Source of the DNA: Qipengyuania xiamenensis | GTDB lineage: Bacteria; Pseudomonadota; Alphaproteobacteria; Sphingomonadales; Sphingomonadaceae | Length of the DNA stretch: 64,000 nt | Direction of reading: 5' to 3' | NCBI RefSeq assembly: GCF_019711495.1 | Contig: NZ_JAIGNM010000001.1 | Span: 620,001 to 684,000 of the forward strand | In this document: one piece after another, positions 61,743 through 64,000 of the stretch | How the letters are laid out: every line of letters begins with the position of its first letter | How positions within the stretch are numbered: the first letter of the stretch is position 1 | Translations under genes and position numbers: made by a program | Notes under the pieces: model-generated | The model's input: only the letters and a program-made list of their open reading frames with translations | Databases searched by the model: none | What the model was told of the DNA's origin: nothing

Positions 61743-64000
61743 ATGTCCCAATACCTTGCTCCACAAGCCGCTTCCGGAAACACGGCAGTCGATCACCGCT
61801 ATGCGAGTGCCGTAAGCCACGAAGGACCACAGGCCCCGCAGGTCATGTCCTTGCGCGACATGCTGCGGTTGCTGGAGCGTCACAAGCTGCTGATCATCGT
61901 GATCGTCGGGCTGACGACGCTTGCCGTGGCCGCCCAGCAATTGCTCGCGCCAAGCCAGTATCGTTCGGTAGCGCAGGTGCAGGTCGAACTGGTTGACGAG
62001 GTGGGGACCAACCAGGCCGATGTGAATTCGCGCAACGAACAACGCGTGGCCAATGCGGTGCGCCTCTATCGTTCGCGTGCTTCAGCCGAACGGGTGATCG
62101 AAGACCTGTCGCTCCTCGAAGACGAGGCTTTCCTCGCCGAACTGGGCGATGTCCCCGAAAGCCAGAACGCCCTCATGCAGGCTGCGACCAACCGGCTCCT
62201 GGCGATCATGTCGGTATCCAGCGAGCCGGGTTCCGACCTCATCCAGGTCGCCGCGACAACCCGTTCTCCCGCGCTCTCTGCCCGCATTGCCAACCAGTAT
62301 CCGGAATCGGTTCGTGACGTGCGCAATTCGCACAGCAACCAGCGCCGCCAGGAGTTGCTCGCTTCGCTGAAGTCGGAACAGGCCAGCCGCGCGGAAGACG
62401 CAGAAACCGCGGCTCGCGAGCTTTCAGAATTCCGCGCTCGCACCGGTATGCTGGTCGGCGCCGGTAGCGAGGAAGATCTCCAACAGATCAACCGCATCGC
62501 AGTCGAGGCCGCATCGGCCAGTGCTGCCAGCAGCGGTTCCGCTTCGCGCAGTGCCGGTATTTCGAATGCCTCACGACTGCGCAGTACCGCACAGGCCACC
62601 TCCGCAGCGGTGCAGCAACTCGAACGCCAGCAGTCAGAGCTGATTGCCGAACAGGCTCGCCTCGGTGCCACTTACGGCCCCAATCATCCCGACGTACAGC
62701 GCGTCAATTCGCAGCTTTCATCGGTCAACAGTGCCCTGACCAGCGAGCAGGCCCGTGCCCGCGCGGCGGCAAACGAGGTCGCATCTGCCGATGCCGCCCG
62801 CATGACGGCCCTTGCGCGGAGCGATGCCGCGATGGACGCCGCCCGCGCATCGCGTCTCCAGGGTACGCTCGCCTCGATGACGGCCAAGGCCTACCAGAAC
62901 AATTCGAACATGGCCGAACTGTCGCAATTGCAGCGTGCCAGCGTGCTGGCCGATACTGCCTATGCCAAGATCGCGGATCGCATCGAACAGATCGAAGCGC
63001 AGATGCAGCTACAAGGCGTGAATACCCTCGTCGTGTCGCCGGCTGTCCCCGATTTCGATCGCATTTCGCCTGAGCCGCTGAAGATGGTGCTGCTGGCACT
63101 GCTGGGTTCGGGCGTCATCGCTGTCCTGATTGCCTTCGCCCGCGACCTGATCGACGACCGGCTGCGTACCGCTGCGCAAATCCGCAGATTCGTGAACGTA
63201 CCGACGCTCGGCATGCTGCCGACTATCCAGAGCGGCGTCTCCGACAAGATCGACGAGAACCTCGTTTTGCGTAATCCGCAGTCGCTTTATGGCGAAGCGG
63301 CAAGGTCAGCCTATGCCGAGTTGAAGGCACTCTCGCCCAATTCGGGCTCTCAGTCGGTCCTCATCACCTCGCCCCTGCCCGGCGATGGCAAATCCACCGT
63401 CTCGCTCACCATGGCAGCAGCTGCGGTCAGCATGGGTCAGACGGCAGTGGTGGTCGACCTCGACCTTCGGCGCCACGGCCTGTTGCAGACGCTGCAGAAC
63501 GAGCTTGATACGCCAGATATCGTCGACGTGATCACCGGCCGCGCAGACCTCGATGCGCTGCTCTCCAATCCGTCGCCCGACATGATCGAATGGCATCGCA
63601 AGGGCGACCAGAGCGAGGAAGAGAAGCCCCGGATCGTCCTGCTCAGCGCAAACCGTCCCGTAAGCGACCCCGCTTCGATCCTCACCAGCTATCGCCTGAC
63701 CATGCTGATCGAGAAGCTGAGCCAGCTGTTCGACAAGGTAATCATCAATGCGCCCGCGGCGCTCGCCGTCCGCGATGCGCGCGCCATGTGCGACTACACG
63801 GACAACACCGTCGTCGTTGCGCACTGGGGCCAGACCACGGTCGACCAGATGAAGGCGACGCTCGAGCTCTTGGGCGACCAGGTCAACGGCGTGGTCTACA
63901 ATCACGTAGATTATGCCGAACACGCCCGCCGCAAGTACGGGGACTCGGTCCAGTTCTACATGGAAGCCTCGGAATATTACGTCGACGACGTACCCGAGAA
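61743..64000 (+). CDS. Wzc-type polysaccharide co-polymerase/BY-kinase (runs off right edge)
   Basis: 752 codons are visible, starting MSQYLAPQAASG. Layout: basic N-terminus with MSLRDMLRLLERHKLL, membrane helix 1 (about 48-68), a periplasmic Wzz domain with long alanine-rich coiled coil (about 210-400), PxxP-like membrane entry and helix 2 (448-467), then a cytosolic ATPase: Walker A SPLPGDGKST with Lys550, Walker A' VVVDLDLRRHGL, Walker B VIINAPAAL with Asn669 where Asp is usual. A Tyr-rich region begins near the window end (QFYMEASEYYVDD). It controls chain length and export with Wza. The ATG has no strong Shine-Dalgarno. Confidence 0.92.
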   Translation, partial: MSQYLAPQAASGNTAVDHRYASAVSHEGPQAPQVMSLRDMLRLLERHKLLIIVIVGLTTLAVAAQQLLAPSQYRSVAQVQVELVDEVGTNQADVNSRNEQRVANAVRLYRSRASAERVIEDLSLLEDEAFLAELGDVPESQNALMQAATNRLLAIMSVSSEPGSDLIQVAATTRSPALSARIANQYPESVRDVRNSHSNQRRQELLASLKSEQASRAEDAETAARELSEFRARTGMLVGAGSEEDLQQINRIAVEAASASAASSGSASRSAGISNASRLRSTAQATSAAVQQLERQQSELIAEQARLGATYGPNHPDVQRVNSQLSSVNSALTSEQARARAAANEVASADAARMTALARSDAAMDAARASRLQGTLASMTAKAYQNNSNMAELSQLQRASVLADTAYAKIADRIEQIEAQMQLQGVNTLVVSPAVPDFDRISPEPLKMVLLALLGSGVIAVLIAFARDLIDDRLRTAAQIRRFVNVPTLGMLPTIQSGVSDKIDENLVLRNPQSLYGEAARSAYAELKALSPNSGSQSVLITSPLPGDGKSTVSLTMAAAAVSMGQTAVVVDLDLRRHGLLQTLQNELDTPDIVDVITGRADLDALLSNPSPDMIEWHRKGDQSEEEKPRIVLLSANRPVSDPASILTSYRLTMLIEKLSQLFDKVIINAPAALAVRDARAMCDYTDNTVVVAHWGQTTVDQMKATLELLGDQVNGVVYNHVDYAEHARRKYGDSVQFYMEASEYYVDDVPE

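Overview
The window is GC-rich (about 64 % by eye), densely coded, and reads as one stretch of an alphaproteobacterial chromosome. Gene content and style point to Sphingomonadales, most likely an Erythrobacteraceae-type marine or aerobic bacterium. The pointers are a large propionyl-CoA/biotin gene group, frequent GTG/TTG starts with 4-base stop/start overlaps, Flp pilins, a DUF2975/XRE pair and a large exopolysaccharide locus. This placement is inference from gene content; no rRNA is present to confirm it.

Layout. 1-3.5 kb: the start of a GAF-domain protein (runs off the left edge), then a minus-strand trio hemerythrin, phospholipase D-like, folE, and a divergent small zincin. 3.5-5.1 kb: a possible small gene, tRNA-Arg(ACG) with encoded CCA and its own promoter and terminator, a MutT Nudix hydrolase and two tandem Flp pilins. 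5.1-13.8 kb: housekeeping genes. On the minus strand are an M48 lipoprotein protease, accA, xerD, a 614-residue exported protein and a 46-residue membrane protein; on the plus strand aroK, aroB, a cyclase-fold hydrolase and a small exported protein.

13.5-24.4 kb: a long minus-strand group for propionyl-CoA to succinyl-CoA conversion. It holds pccB, mce, scpA and pccA, with bioB, an esterase, a DUF3445 protein and small membrane or exported proteins nested between them. Biotin synthase makes the cofactor that PccA carries. A visibly AT-richer membrane gene sits between pccB and mce. 24.4-38.5 kb: DUF2975/XRE pair, tlyA, a lipoprotein, a structured leader/sRNA-like region with a tiny ORF, ilvE, a LysR regulator divergent from pirin/azoreductase/DoxX, an MFS carrier, an XRE-NAD synthetase fusion, topoisomerase IB, a YghU-like glutathione protein, argE and tRNA-Gln(TTG).

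38.5-42.6 kb: a thiolase-like protein, an enoyl-CoA hydratase and a MaoC/FAS1-like dehydratase, with a WecG/TagA glycosyltransferase between them. 42.6-64 kb: a large exopolysaccharide locus. It encodes PIG-L deacetylase, formyltransferase-like protein, glycosyltransferases, CapD/WbpM-type dehydratase, DegT aminotransferase, sulfotransferase, Wza-type export lipoprotein, a beta-barrel, flippase, O-antigen ligase/polymerase, two pectate-lyase-like proteins, a methyltransferase-like protein and a Wzc-type co-polymerase/kinase that runs off the right edge. Together these predict a Wzx/Wzy/Wzc-dependent polymer with amino-sugar, acyl/deacyl and sulfate decoration, trimmed by its own lyases.

Most unusual signals: (1) upstream of ilvE, an 18-codon ORF behind a 14-base full complement of the 16S rRNA 3' tail, inside a folded region that ends in a strong terminator; (2) NAD synthetase carrying an in-frame XRE DNA-binding domain with an inverted repeat just upstream; (3) the chemistry predicted for the polysaccharide locus, including catalytic-motif departures in the formyltransferase-like protein and in Wzc.
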